The translations under genes and the position numbers were made by a program. From Cerioporus squamosus (taxonomy: Eukaryota > Basidiomycota > Agaricomycetes > Polyporales > Polyporaceae), in assembly GCA_022592435.1 (NCBI GenBank), contig JABYQS010000118.1:1-64000 (forward strand): a DNA stretch of 64,000 nucleotides, written 5' to 3'. Below, one piece after another: positions 45,459 to 56,600 of the stretch. The notes under the pieces are model-generated. The model did not search any database. It was not told the origin of the DNA and saw only the letters and a list, made by a program, of their open reading frames with translations. Every line of letters starts with the position of its first letter. Positions within the stretch are counted from its first letter, which is position 1.

Positions 45459-47869
45459 CACGGCCAACGGGCCATTTGCAAGAATTGTAGCATTCGAGCC
45501 TTTGCAATCAATTCTATCGGTCATCTTGCAAGGATTTGCAGGACCCGGCGCGCCGGGCTCGGTGAGCTCTGCTTGATGCTCCGGCTCCCCACTTACCTTC
45601 GCTTATCCTCGCCCGGACGTCATAGTGGATTCCGACCGAATCCCGGCCCAAACTGACATACAAAAGGCCGGGAGCTCGGAGGAACAACTCGACCCTGCTC
45701 TGTGTCGCTCTCCTCCCCTTCTCTCCCTTGCTTTGCAGCGGTGTCGCTCTCAGGCTCTGAGTCTCCACAGTCCACTCAGTGTGTGTCAAGCTTCAAGTGT
45801 CGTCCCCAAGGTGAGTTCCAACTTCCACCTGCCCGCGCCCTCGCTGACATGACCACATCATGATCCATGTTGTAGTACGTGTATGCGTGTATGTAGCTAG
45901 TGTTATATAGGAATATAATTTCGTCATCAGTCTCAATTAATCTGTTGTCATGAACGCTCAAAATGCTCGAAATTTGCTCGAAATGCTCGAAACATTGTGG
46001 GCGCTATGATGTCGAATTTACCAGAACATCGTCCGGAGCTTGTCCACGCCGCTGCAACTGTTGCGAATTCCTTGCAAAGTGTTTGCAAAACGGCCGCTTT
46101 GCAACGCTTTGCATTGCTAGTTTTTCAAAATCCTTACCAACCGGGGGTCCAATTCTTGTGGAACTCTGATTAATAGAAACTTTGGCTCCGGACCGTGTCT
46201 ACGTGTACATGATGGCTGTCCGTTCGAATATGCAGCCTCCATGCAGCTGTACAAAGCAGCTTCGAAGTTTGGACGGACTCGATGTCCATGCGTCAAAGCG
46301 CATCGGGATGGCCGTGTGCTGGTCTCCATTGATAGCGGAACGGCCAATCCCGCAACGTTGATGAAGTCAGCCCGAGAAGAGGCGTTCAGCCAGTTCTAAC
46401 TCCGGATCCCGAGCATCCAGACAAAGAAGTCTGCAAATTGAAAGCCAGGATGAACAAGCAAGCTTCAGGTAGTTCTGTCGCCATCCTCACACTTGCCGAG
46501 ATGCACATTTTCCGTCAGATCGTCGAGAAGGCGTCGGCTTGGGGTGCTCATTTGCGGACTCGTCCTGCAGCGAGCTCCGGGTGAAGGAGCACGAGCGCAT
46601 CATCATGGTGGACGCGTGAACGAGCATCCGCGGTCGACGCCGCCTCGCGTTCCTCATCGCGACCTCATCGTCGGCAACGATGCTCGCCGATGGGTAAGTA
46701 GAAAGATGGGGTCACGCGGGCGACGCTTCGAGCGGGACGTTTGCACTCGCGTCGCAGTCGATGTTCCTCTCATCTGATGCCAGCGACACCCCGCCTCCGT
46801 GTCTGCGATTCGGTGACGTCACGCGCGCTCGGGGCGACTGCCGGGTCCGCTCACGCCCGGACGCGCACACAAACCCCGCGGTTTTTGCATGACGTCACTC
46901 ACTACCGCTGCGCTTACGCGGTCCAGCGTTGCGAGGTTCCGGTATGGTTAGTACTACAGTACTTAGTAGTATCCCTAACGAGATCATGATTACTGCAAAT
47001 CTGAGTCGTGCACGTTCGCGATGATAAGTACCTGCTTGGAAATGTGATGTTAACCAGACTCCTTCCTGAAGCTGGAACGGTTACCGCCATCTGCAGAATA
47101 CATTGGCAAGTTCTTCACCTTCTCACCTTTTCCCAGCGCTGGAGATGTTCTATAGACCTGGCAGGCTGGCACCGCGGTCCGCATGCAAGGACATCCACAG
47201 TGGAAAGGACTTTGCGCGGCCCCTCCCGCTGAGACTGCGTGAGAACCAGATGGTGGCGAGTCTTGTCCTGACTTGTCATGCAGCGACCATCATAACGCAC
47301 AAGGAGGCAAGTCGGTGGCTGACTGTTGTGGCTGGGCGATCGGGGACGACGAGCAATCGATTGAACGTCGAACGATCCGCTACATATAGGGTTCGGACCA
47401 GAACCGTCACCGCGTCACGACCCGCATCGGTGTCGACATTGCTGGTCTGTTGGTCTATAGAGAAGAGTCCATGAGACGGATGAACTGCCTCCTCCGCGAC
47501 GCTAGCTCAGGAGAACGAATAAAGGGTGGTAAAATCTGTGAGAGCGCACCGTGCAAATTCAAACTCTGCTGGCAGCGTGGCAGATAGGGCGCATGGAGAG
47601 ACCCAGTATGTATACGCCGACGCGCGCCTCATGCCATCGGACGGAGGTTCTCCCGCTCGGAGACGCTGCCCGGCCCCTCCCCGTTGATGCACTCCAGACC
47701 GTCTTACGATGGAGAATCGTATTTTCCTCTGGGGAAAGGTGGGGCAAGTCTGGGCAAGCGTGTGTATCTGGTTCCGTCATGGAAAATTCGGGCGCGTTGG
47801 GGATTCGGATTGGGGCGAGCGTGGGCCAATCGTTGTACACAGTACACAGACTCGAGCCTTGTTGCAGAG
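45459..47869. other. Gene-poor stretch between the hAT-like element and the duplication
   Basis: About 2.4 kb. It contains a short direct repeat of TGCTCGAAAT-type units at about 45958-45994. Small open frames lack motifs. Confidence 0.4.
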
Positions 47870-50295
47870 CGCGTCGGAGGTGGAACGATGGCGCAGCGGT
47901 GGCAGTAGTACTTGTCGCAGCGTCTGGATAGCCGGGCCTGTCGCCGTGACGGGTGCGAGATAAGCAGCGAAACGGATGACTGCCGCCGAGTCAATCTGAG
48001 GCGGCCATGATAAGCACGGCCTTCTGCTCACCAAGCCTGCCAGCCCCGATGCTGGTCGGGAGTCGGGAGCCCGTCGTCTGCAGCGTGTTCGCTCGCTCTC
48101 GAGCACGGTCATCGCACGAGGAGGACCTCGACGAGGGAGAGCGCGGCCGAGAGCGGCAGCGTCGAACCAGAAGACAGGAGCGATCTGGATGCTCCACTTT
48201 AGTGTGCGGCCCAGACCGCCGCGAGTGCCGGATTGATGGCGAGCATAATTCGCACCGCCCAACGTGAGGCGCCCGTGGGATGAACCACTTCGGACGCCTT
48301 TTGCATCTTTTGCCCTCCATCTCTTGCCACCCGACACCCACGTCCGCCCCCTCCCCGCCGGCCGTCGTGTCCCAAGAGGTCACCGTCCACGACAGCCCGC
48401 TCGCTGTCTCTCGTGGTGAGTACGCTGCTCCCCTCGTCGCGTCACCGCCGTCTCACAGACTCACACCGCCCGCGCCCAGGATCTGCCGTCTGCGCACCCC
48501 TTCCCTCGCATCTGCGCCGGGATACCTACTGACGGCTTCTGGTGAGTCTCTCCGTTCCCCATCGCTCCATTCTCCCGTGGCGGGCGTCGGCTGACCAGCG
48601 GCGACCCCTACATAGTTCGGTCTGCGTCGCTCGCTGCGCAGTGCTCCCCCGGTCCCTTTGCTCGCGTCCCAGCGACACCTTTTCCCTATACTTATCGTCT
48701 TCAACGCCTTCAACCCGCCGGACCAGCGCTCCCAGGCCTCACCGCGAACGACGTCACTAAGCAGGTGAGTAAGCGCGTTGGTGGTCATCCGCGTCAGCCA
48801 CAGGACCTGATTGACTCCCACAGACCCCACAGACAGACATCCTCATGAGCACGGTACTCAACCTCCACACGTACGCCGCCCCCATGGACTACTACTCGCG
48901 GCACTCGAACACCGCGGGCGCGCCTCTCCCGCGCATCCCCCGTCGCTCGTCGTCGTCTCGGTCGTTCACCTTGGCCACCGTGTCCGCACCGACCACGCCT
49001 CCCGCCACGATCCAGCGTATCGTGTCCGCGGAGGCACCCTTGGCAGGCACGTCCGCAGTGCCCACCGTCCTGGTTGTGCAGCCCCCGACTCCCCCTCGCG
49101 CCGAGCCCGCGCAGGACGACGCGTCAAGTTCGTCCAGCGGCTCTGAGTCGTACGTCGAGATGCACCCTCGCACGAAGCGCACCCGCACGCCCAAGATGCA
49201 ACCCTTCCGCTCCCCCGCCGACTCGACTCCCACGCCCGCCGTGCTCAAGTCGAGAAGTGCGTCCCAGCTTGAGAAGGGTGTGGCGTTCCCCGCACGGCAG
49301 TCATCGGCCGAGGACACGTCAGGCAACGAAACTCCCCGCGCATCTTCGTCGAACCATTCGCCGCGTCCCAACCTGCATATCGACCTGGACGACCTCAAGA
49401 AGCCCCTTGCGCTCGGCGAGTCTTCGGCATCCGTTACGCTCACGACCAACGTCCGCGCGGAGGGTGCGAGCAATCGGGCATCCTCTGCGCCACAAGCGGG
49501 TGCGGCCAGCATCGCACGGAAGAAGTCGGGTGAGCCACTGAAGTCCTCGCTCAAGTCGCGTCGGCCTGTCGTGCGCGGTGACCTCTCGGTCATCACCGGC
49601 GAGGCCCTGGCATCGACGAAGAGCGAGCCGAGCACGCCCATGGCGACGAAGTCTGTTCACTTCGACGCTCGCCTTGAACGCGTGAAGCTGTTCCTAGCCG
49701 AACAGAAGCCCCTTGCGATCTCGCGTGAAGGGTCGCCCACCGATACGAGCGGAACGGAGAGCGACTTTCCCAGCGCGATCTATGGGTTCAGGCGGGGAGA
49801 GGAAGAGGAGAAGACACTTACGATGCAACTTACGAACAAGCCCGCGGTGCCTCGTGCAGATGCCGACCTCACGCTCGAGGATCTCACGTTGTCAGAAGAC
49901 GGCACGTCCCTCAACGGTCGTGTACGTGTTCGCAACCTTGCGTTCGAGAAGTGGGTAGCGGTCCGCTTCACGGTGGACTCGTGGCAGACGACGAGCGAGG
50001 TGACCGCGAAGTACTTCGACTCGGTTCCTGGCGGTGTCTTCGACCGGTTCTCGTTCACCATCCGCCTGGGCGATATGCTGGCTCGCATCGAGGAGAAGAC
50101 GCTCTTCTTTGCGCTCCGGTATAACGTCGCTGGGCGGGAGATCTGGGACAACAACAACGGGGAGAACTACAAGGTCATCTTCGCCAAGGTTGCGCGTCCC
50201 CGTCCCATGCCCACTTCCACCTCGGAAAGTGGTCTTGCGTCCTTGAAGAGCAAGCTCGAGACCGTCGCGAAGGGCCAGGAGACCGTCGGCGGGTT
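47870..50295. repeat. Segmental duplication, copy A
   Basis: 2426 bp nearly identical, in the same direction, to 59184-61595. Shared content: 5' flank, leader with GT..AG introns, start codon and the first 483 codons of the CBM21 protein. The left edge is the shared CGCGTCGGAGG. The right edge is GTCGGCGGGTT. Confidence 0.95.
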
Positions 50296-50668
50296 CAAGG
50301 GCGGCAAGTCGGGAGAGTCACCGAAGTCCTCGCTCGGGATTTGCAGGCACGCGGAGGGACTGCTCGCGTCCGGGGCGGTCGGGCGCGGGTGGCGGGTGGT
50401 TAGGCTATCAGCGGAGTGTGAAGGAGATGCACCAGATGCAAGCTCGACCTTAGGGGGTTTTCTGGAGGATATAGAGCGGCGAGGGTGTTCTGGAGGATAT
50501 AGAGCGGCGAGGGTGTTCTGGGGGATATGGGGGCGGTGGGGTGTTCTGGGGGTATGGGAACAGCAAGGGCGGCGTGGACGTGGCTTCGAGGTGCGTCTTG
50601 TGTCGCTCGTACATAGCAGACATGTATGTAGATGGAAATATATCTCGTTGTCCCGACATATGGCGTGA
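48845..50668 (+). CDS. Truncated, chimeric copy of the CBM21/PP1-targeting protein
   Basis: Open frame of 607 codons. Residues 1-483 equal the complete gene at 60145 except for two substitutions (Thr/Ser near 23; Phe/Ser near 318). They include the PP1-docking KSVHF at 269-273 and the CBM21 glycogen-binding domain at about 335-445. After 50295 the sequence is unrelated. The last 124 codons read through 28-bp tandem repeats and contain odd strings such as GYRAARVFWGIWGRWGVLGV. The normal C-terminal half and the second exon are missing. The leader introns and start region are kept, so it may still be transcribed. A protein with phosphatase-docking and glycogen-binding parts but no C-terminal region could compete with the full one, which is inference. 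It may equally be a pseudogene. Confidence 0.7.
   Translation: MSTVLNLHTYAAPMDYYSRHSNTAGAPLPRIPRRSSSSRSFTLATVSAPTTPPATIQRIVSAEAPLAGTSAVPTVLVVQPPTPPRAEPAQDDASSSSSGSESYVEMHPRTKRTRTPKMQPFRSPADSTPTPAVLKSRSASQLEKGVAFPARQSSAEDTSGNETPRASSSNHSPRPNLHIDLDDLKKPLALGESSASVTLTTNVRAEGASNRASSAPQAGAASIARKKSGEPLKSSLKSRRPVVRGDLSVITGEALASTKSEPSTPMATKSVHFDARLERVKLFLAEQKPLAISREGSPTDTSGTESDFPSAIYGFRRGEEEEKTLTMQLTNKPAVPRADADLTLEDLTLSEDGTSLNGRVRVRNLAFEKWVAVRFTVDSWQTTSEVTAKYFDSVPGGVFDRFSFTIRLGDMLARIEEKTLFFALRYNVAGREIWDNNNGENYKVIFAKVARPRPMPTSTSESGLASLKSKLETVAKGQETVGGFKGGKSGESPKSSLGICRHAEGLLASGAVGRGWRVVRLSAECEGDAPDASSTLGGFLEDIERRGCSGGYRAARVFWGIWGRWGVLGVWEQQGRRGRGFEVRLVSLVHSRHVCRWKYISLSRHMA
50460..50543. repeat. 28-bp tandem repeat, three units
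   Basis: Unit starts TTCTGGAGGATATAGAGCGG. Two perfect copies (50460-50487, 50488-50515) are followed by a diverged one (50516-50543) and a partial fourth. It lies in the non-homologous tail of the truncated CBM21 copy. 28 is not a multiple of three, so each unit is read in a new frame. Confidence 0.9.
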
Positions 50669-53600
50669 ACGACCTTGTGAGCGAGTCTGGAGATGGGCAA
50701 GAGCGTACGTCGCGCTGTAGCGGCTAGACCTCGAAACCAGTGACTGCGCTGACCCAGTAGACAGTGTAGAATGCGCAAACGCGGTTTATCACGACGAACT
50801 ACGGTACAGATACGCTGCAGACACGAAACGCATTCTCGACGAGGACTTCTAGCACGGGCGCCTATCCGGCGACTTCGCGCGATCCGAGAAGTGCGCTCCT
50901 GTCCTCCCGACCACCACCATGTCCGCCGCCTCCCTCTGCGTCTGCCATGCGCCTGCGCTGCTTGTTCTCTCATCCGTGTTCTCTCTGCGCGCTCTCTGTC
51001 ATCTCTACGAACTTTGTGTCAGCACTGAGCTTCTCGGTCCCGGACGCGCATGCTCTCCTCTGACTCTCTGGAGCTCGGCGACAGTCTTTCTCACTCAGCG
51101 CGCTGGACGACGCGTTCTAACGGCACTCTTGCATGAAGGCGGCTCGGATGTGCTGCAAGTTCTGCCGGTAAGTTGACGCTTGGTGACCCGTGAGGGAGGA
51201 GGTACGTACCAGTCGACAGAGGGCGCCTCGTGTTATGCGCTGCCGGACGCCAAGGGAGAATCAGCAGATACAGTCCGGGTCCTCTGAGACGTCGTCAGAA
51301 CGCGTCTGGAATGCTGTGAAAGGTGTGTACCTGTCATCATAGAGGCCGACGCCGCTGCGAGTCCTGCTCTGGAGCCCCGGAGACGCGCTCTCCGCTCGAC
51401 TCGTTGCATCCCTGACTCCAGCTTTGGAGCAGCGGAGACTCTCGCCTGCTCTCCTCGCCACACTCCCAGTCTGTCATGCTGTCCTCTGACGCGGTTTGCG
51501 CAGAGCGTTCACGCGAATTGTCTCTTCCGAGACATGCTGCGCCAAACATAGTGAGTTGGCCGGTGCTACGAAGCGGAATAGGTACGTACCGGTAGCCACG
51601 CCAGCGCCGATCCGCGAATGATGTTGAGTGAAGGTGAGTTCGAGGCGAAGAAGGCCGTAGCAGATGACTCGGAGGGCGCGCCACCCTGTGCTCAAGCTGG
51701 CGGCGGCCGTAAGTATGTCCAACAGCGAAATTACGACAGGAGTCGCGTCCGCGACCAGGGGCTGTGGCCAATGGTCAGTCGGCCGTCTATAGGATGCCGA
51801 GCAGCGAAGGTACGTACCTGTATCTGCGCGCCATAGTAGGTCGCGAGGAACTCCCTACCAGATAGGCAGCGATCCTCGCTCGTGAGCTGAACGAACCAGT
51901 TGCGGCGGTGCAGCGGCTCTGAGACGACGAGCGATGGCCAGTGGAGAGTCTAACTAGGACAGCAGGATAGTCAGCCGGTGCTGCGTCATGGACGCACAAG
52001 GGGAGAGTAGGTACGTACTCGCATATTGGAACCCTGGGAGGTTACCTCGCCAGCTCGGCGATGCCAGCCTCGGACCTCGGTGTAAGTCCACTGAGAGCTG
52101 GTAGATGAACACCGACAAATTGGGACCGTGTTCTCTCGATCTAGGTGCAGCAGGTACGTACCTGCTCCGCCAGCGAGGCGCACCTGCAGCGTGAATGACC
52201 AGCTCAGGAACACGTGCTGCATGTGCCGTTTCTTTGGCGAGATGCAGCGTGAGGTGAGCACCCGGACGCATCGTGTCTGCGTGCGTAACAACGCTGACCG
52301 GATGCTGCACACGGACAAGGACAGTCACGTACCCTCATGGTCAAGCACGGACCCGGACGCGTCCCGGGACGCGGCCGACGGTTAGACTTCACGGCGGCGC
52401 GAGGAAAGGATACCCCTGGGAGATGTGTCAACGTGATTGAGATGGCGGAGTGGCAAGGTCACGTACCAGATACTCGCCCGGAGGTTCCGAGTTGCTGCTC
52501 CCTGTGTCGTATGTAGTCTCTGATCAATGGCAAATGCAGAGTGCTGACTCGAATGTCGCAATTGTGTGAACAGTAGATGCCGAGGGCCGATGCCCCAGAC
52601 AACACTATGAGAAGATGGAGGTTTGCTGAGAGGACAGGGGACAGGGAGGAGATGGGGGCGAAACAGAAGGGGAGAAGGAGGACGTGCCGGGAACGATACT
52701 AATGTTCGGGTAGGAGGAGCAAACAAGACACGCAGTGCAACTATCCGTTTGTATCCCAGATTGAGGAACCCGAAGGTAGCGCAGTGTAGCGTAATAATGT
52801 CGATGCGTCCTGGGTGGCTGATGTCCTTCCCAACCAGGATCATTCCCTGTTACGTTCGATGTCATGGGAAACACCGGCTGTGGTTATGCGACGGGTACAG
52901 ACAATCAGAACAGAGTAATATATTTCCTTCTCCGGTTCAGCCTCTTCCCTTGCCGCACATCTGGCCACCACTGGTATCGACCTGCATATTCAGTGCTCAA
53001 CTTATGTCTGTGTCCCTGCTGTGTGTTCTAGTCAGGCCGTTCTGAGAAACCGAGGCGAGGATTCCGTGCGGTTGATCGTCGGACGCGCTCCATGCTGATC
53101 AAGGTTGCTGAGTGTTAGTTCCAGTTGACAGGAAGCCTGAAGCGAAGCGAAGGCCCGATTGAGCCCCTGCAGACGGCCTGGGTCCTGAACTACCATCCTG
53201 AAAGAGAGTGTGCGCACTATGTTACGCACTCGAAAGTCTACTACTATACCAGACACATCTTGCTCAGATTATTCCCACATCATCAGGGAGTCGCCGTCCC
53301 GAGCAGCACAATTCCCGGTATCCTCGTCGTATGCAAGCCCTGCTTGGCATGCAGTCATATGTCCACCAACTATTCGGGTCCAGGAGCGTTTCGAGGGTAC
53401 ATGTCGCGACGCGCGAAACGCGACCACGAGACCGCAATCAGAAGGTTGCCTGGAAGCCTCAGGCTTGAGAGTGGGATCGAGCATGCTGTATGTAGATCAT
53501 GCTACATGGTGTCCTGAGCATCTTATATCTCTCTCCTACAATTTCTGGGACATAGTGGTGCAAGGACATGCCAGCTCCTTGGCATCCTTCGTGTAGTGTT

Positions 53601-56600
53601 GAAGTTTGAACTGGGGCAGCAGAGCCAGGATCACTTCGAAAGCATGCAGTCCGGAGACTCGAGAGTATCTCTGAATCGAAATCTGCAAGCAAGACGATTC
53701 ATTGGAGCTTGTCGGCTGCAGAATCGGTGCCTTGCACAGCGCACGTCGCGTGTGAGATTAAGAGTGTCGCACGAAGTCCAGGAGCAGTAAGTGCCCCTAC
53801 CCTGCCGGGACTATTATTATTATCGAGGCACGCCCGTGGCATTCGACACACAGTCAGTCCCGGAAACCAGACATGCATTCTACTACAGACGGTACCTGCA
53901 CAACAGAGATGGTAGAATGCACAGGACAAGGTAAGTATGGTGAACAAGACCAACATACACTCTCTGGGTCGAAAACAGGTTGAAACAAGGACGTAGACGA
54001 CAAATGTATGAGTACTGTGAGTACTGCACAATATACAACTCTCTCTGCTGCTGGGAAGCTTCGCAGCGTGTGAGCCCCGAACTATCCGGTCATCGATCGC
54101 TCCAGATTTGAACCAAATTCCGTGAGAACCCATCCCTACCGGGCCTGGTGTGGCCGTTCAGCCGTGCCGCTGCTGGAATCTCGCGGGCTTGACGAACGGT
54201 GACCGTGTCGCTCCAGACATGGAGATGACCTGGTTCCGAACGGCCTGACAGTGTGAGTACATGATTCTGAGCGGCGGCCGGACTCAGCGGCCACAACATG
54301 CTGGATGTATGGGATACTGCCACAGCATCTTGAAGTCCCCACTTGTTTGAATGCTTCCATACCGCGTCAGACACGATCTAGGAAGCGAATGAGAGGCGGC
54401 CGACTCAGGAAGACGACCTCGAGGTCAGACGCACCAGATCGCTCCGACGTTTCAGCGCAATGCCCAGATCGTCATGCTCAGCCACGCGCGCTCGGACGCG
54501 ACCCTGTGAAGTGCGAACGGTGTTCTATTCGCTCGTCATCGGCTGTTTGCAGGTCCTCCACTTGCTGGAGCTGTCCTGCGCATGATTCCCACTGGCCAGA
54601 ACTCGGAGCTGAAAGATGCGACTCGGAGGAACATACCAATGCAATGCTGTCAGCTTGAGATGCGCGCAGGGAATGCAGCTAGGGCATAATGTTGTGACGT
54701 TCAAAGGCCACCGGATCCTTGACGGACAAGGCGGAGTTCACTATCTGTACTTGCTCTGGCCATTGACGTCTAGACCAGAGGAGGTAGCTACCAAGTAAAT
54801 TCGAAGTGATTCTGCCGTGAACCCTCAGCACCACAATCAGTCAATGTCCCGAACCAGGTTGACGACGAACGTGGAGTCTGCTTACCGGAGCTTGGGATAT
54901 GATCAGAAACACGTACTCGTCCGCAATCGCCTCCGGGACCAATGAAGTACAATATGCGAAGAACGTGCGCGCAAGTCCTCTTTCTCAGGCGAAGGTGAAT
55001 ATCGATGTTACAGGTACAACTTTGCTTAGTTTGCATCATTCTTACTGTACCTGCGTTTTTCGGGCCCATGGGATCTCCGGCGACGATGGCGACGTTGTTT
55101 GCAAGTACGAGCGCACCTGCAAGTGGTGGCGCATGCCAGTGAAAGCCTCGTCAGCATGTTCCTACTAGTACCTAGACATAGGATCATAGCTAGCGATTAT
55201 CGTCCGAGCAGTCATGGCGCAAACTCGAAAGGAACACGCTCACCGTGACCGTTGCACCCTTGCGATCCGCCCTCGAATATAAAGACGTCTCTCCGAGCCG
55301 GCGCGCCGTCCGGAGCAGCGGACGAACATTCGCGCTGGATACGACCGTCCGGTGAGGCGTTGCAATGAGTTCTGTGTGCAGTTTACAAGACAGAGCTACT
55401 AGTACAAAATCAGAACAAAGACTCTGTAGTGTAGCCTACTGGATACGCACAGGCTCACCCAATGCAGACAACGTTCGATACCCTCCAACCCACGCTGTCT
55501 GAATGGCTCTGTGACGGATCGTCAAAGGAAGCAAGATGTCGTCCGGACAAGCGCGAAGTACTCGGAGTCGGGACTTCCGGACGCACCTCGACTCCTATGC
55601 GGCCAGACCCTGTGAGCTTCCCCGTCGCAACGGAACGAATCCTCTTCGGGCGGCGTGTAACGGCGACTCGAGCTCGCGAAGATGTTGGCCTCTGTATGGG
55701 CTCGGCCGCTCTCTGTTCCGGAGACACTATCGGTGCAGTTCTCCTTCACCATTCAAGTCAGAGATTGCGCGGACACGTGCAGAGCGAGAGAACATACCTG
55801 TGCAGTCACTGCTCGACTTCGAAGGGAAGCGAGAGCAACCTGACGAGAGATCCTGTGGCGCACGAGCTTGCTGCCTGACGATGCAACCTTCTCTGCTCGG
55901 ATCCCGCCGTTGTTCTCGATGTATTGCCCACGACCTACGAGTTAGAACAGCCGGGACATGCACGATGGCGCGGTGGACTTACCACCCACATGTAGCGACT
56001 GTTGACATCGTACGCTAGTCGAGACGTCAACTCGGCTGCTTGTGCCTGACTGCTGCTTTCCAGGGCGACCGACCAAGTAAGCGTCATGTCGGTAGAGCCA
56101 GACGAAGTGCGTCGAGCCAGATCGGCAGCCGTGTGCGCGCGTAGACTCCTGTCTGCGAGTCCGTGGTTGCAGTATGCCTCCTGCCGTGCTGTCTGCTTCG
56201 TTACACTAGGCATGCAATGCAACACGTTAGAAGAAGAAAGCTTCGGGCGAGTGTGCACGACGGTCAAGATGATGCCTTCTCAGCGGCACCCGGAGGAATG
56301 GCGTCGAATTCGCCGCCGACCTTCAGGACTTCCAGTCGAGGAGCGAAGAGAAAGCGAACATCGTGGTCTGCCGTCGTGGCCCGTTCGCGTCGCTGGTCTG
56401 GTAGTACACGGATCACTGCCTGCGCACGTGCGTACTCCTCCGCCGCCGGTGCTTACTGTCTCCTTCGCAGCCTCGTGTTCCAGGATGTCTCGGGCATGTC
56501 AGACACGATACTGCGCCGCGACGAGTCTGCCTGCGTGCATCTGCTTCCGGAGGAGGCGCGTCAGAGTGTGCATAAGAGAGCCGAAGAGACATTGCATACC

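Noticed and set aside
48892..49641. 249-codon minus-strand frame, also present at 60192-60941
   Set aside because: Antisense of the CBM21 gene. Its preservation in both copies follows from the duplication, not from coding.
54095..54175. tRNA-like B box (GGTTCAAATC) on the minus strand
   Set aside because: No A box, no acceptor stem pairing, and the T stem pairs only with wobble bases.
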